From positions 434,001 to 498,000 of the forward strand of contig NZ_JAIUDA010000004.1 in NCBI RefSeq assembly GCF_020179835.1: a DNA stretch of 64,000 nucleotides. Direction: 5' to 3'. A program made the position numbers and the translations under genes. Positions 63,218 to 64,000 of the stretch are shown piece after piece. Under the pieces are notes generated by a model. The model searched no databases. It saw only the letters and a list, made by a program, of their open reading frames with translations, and was not told the DNA's origin. The stretch is from Pantoea sp. alder81 (GTDB taxonomy: Bacteria; Pseudomonadota; Gammaproteobacteria; Enterobacterales; Enterobacteriaceae). Position 1 is the first letter of the stretch, and every line of letters begins with the position of its first letter.

Positions 63218-63967
63218 TCATACCTGCGCCATGCCGCCATCCACGAACAGTTCGGTGGCATTAATAAAGCTCGAAGCATCGGACGCAAGAAACGCGACCA
63301 CCTGACCAATCTCACCGGGTTCTCCCAGGCGGCCCAATGGCACCTGCGCGGCAAGCGCATCGAATAATACCTGACGCTGATCTTCAGGTACCAAATCGCC
63401 CAAACCAGGCGTGCGAACCGGACCAGGGCTAACGACGTTGACACGAATACCGCGATCTTTCACATCCAACGCCCATGAACGAGCAAAGTTGCGCACGGCG
63501 GCTTTACTGGCGCTGTAAACACTGAATCCTGCAGTGCCTTTAACCGAAGTGGTGGACGAGGTCAAAATCACCGAGGCTTTGTCGCTCAGCAGCGGCAGCG
63601 CTTTCTGCACGGTGAACAACACGCCACGCACGTTGGTGCCAAAGATACGGTCAAAGTGCTCTTCAGTAATAGCACCGAGCGGTAACATATCGCCGCCGCC
63701 AGCATTGGCGAACAGAATATCCAGACGGCCCGCCTGGCGTGCAATCTGCGCATACACCGCGTCCAGATCGCTCAGCACAGAAGCATCAGCGCGGATGCCG
63801 GTTGCCTGTGCACCGATAAGCGTGACGGCGGCATCCAGTTCTGGCTGGCGACGACCGGTGATAAACACGCGTGCGCCCTGCGCCGCTAGCGCCTGGGCAG
63901 AAGCTAAACCAATCCCGCTGGTGCCGCCGGTGACTAACGCAATTTTACCGTTTAATGAAGTGTTCAT
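63218..63967 (-). CDS. SDR-family oxidoreductase
   Basis: A 249-residue classical short-chain dehydrogenase. VTGGTSGIGLASAQALA binds the cofactor, ANAGGGDMLPLGAI is the NAG-type motif, and Ser in ILTSSTTSVKG with YSASKAAV supplies the catalytic Ser-Tyr-Lys. VNVVSPGPVRTPGL and the C-terminal FVDGGMAQV are typical. Residues after the first strand (TGRRQPELD) suggest NADP preference. It stands alone near the window edge. Substrate unknown. Confidence 0.9.
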   Translation of the reverse strand: MNTSLNGKIALVTGGTSGIGLASAQALAAQGARVFITGRRQPELDAAVTLIGAQATGIRADASVLSDLDAVYAQIARQAGRLDILFANAGGGDMLPLGAITEEHFDRIFGTNVRGVLFTVQKALPLLSDKASVILTSSTTSVKGTAGFSVYSASKAAVRNFARSWALDVKDRGIRVNVVSPGPVRTPGLGDLVPEDQRQVLFDALAAQVPLGRLGEPGEIGQVVAFLASDASSFINATELFVDGGMAQV

Positions 63968-64000
63968 CTGTGTTCTCCCAAAATGGATTTAAGTGTGTGA

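Overview
The window reads as chromosome or megaplasmid of a motile, plant- or environment-associated enterobacterium, most likely of the Erwiniaceae (Pantoea/Erwinia type). This rests on inference: gene content (treZ-treY-glgX, ProP-like carrier, BglG/BglF/BglB, RcsB-like regulators, chaperone-usher fimbriae, FliD, MCP, many small catabolic operons under LysR/IclR/TetR/DeoR control) and enterobacterial sigma-28, CRP and BglG-type signals. There are no rRNA or tRNA genes, no insertion sequences, no prophage and no CRISPR array. The whole window behaves like accessory or niche-adaptation DNA rather than core housekeeping.

Layout. 1-8.5 kb: signalling and stress block (GAF/GGDEF/EAL phosphodiesterase, an unknown membrane protein with a small partner, small hydrophilic and KGG stress proteins, an OB-fold periplasmic protein, a second signal peptidase I, two RcsB-like orphan regulators, a YoaK/DUF1275 protein). 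8.5-13 kb: a complete beta-glucoside system (bglF, 6-phospho-beta-glucosidase, BglG antiterminator) with two RAT/terminator switches. 13-21.3 kb: an orphan fliD and an MCP gene, each with a sigma-28 promoter, around a ClpP-like protease, ArsR/SRPBCC pair, MarR/ClC pair and an MFS carrier. 21.5-29.6 kb: treZ-treY-glgX (trehalose from glycogen) and a ProP-like osmolyte carrier. 31-37.4 kb: an IclR-controlled sugar-acid cluster (two ACS-type MFS carriers, RraA-like, D-2-hydroxyacid dehydrogenase, SMP-30 lactonase). 37.5-44 kb: a six-gene fimbrial operon headed by a cysteine-rich LuxR-type regulator. 44.7-50.6 kb: LysR plus a 3-hydroxybutyrate/acetoacetate degradation operon. 50.6-56 kb: TetR plus an uncharacterised catabolic operon (Gfo/Idh/MocA, TIM-barrel isomerase-like, MFS, DUF993). 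56.2-57 kb: a DUF1778/GNAT toxin-antitoxin pair with a 29-bp palindromic operator. 57-64 kb: PanE-like reductase, DeoR/NudK/DUF4406, a YheO-type regulator with PLP dehydratase and AlaX-like protein, a secreted protein and an SDR.

The most interesting parts for follow-up are the TetR/DUF993 operon with its two matched operators, the YheO-dehydratase-AlaX operon, the cysteine-cluster fimbrial regulator, the phosphoacceptor-less response regulator next to an RcsB-like one, the sigma-28-driven orphan fliD, and a long inverted repeat in the proP-like leader. All functions are assigned by reading motifs; no database search was possible.
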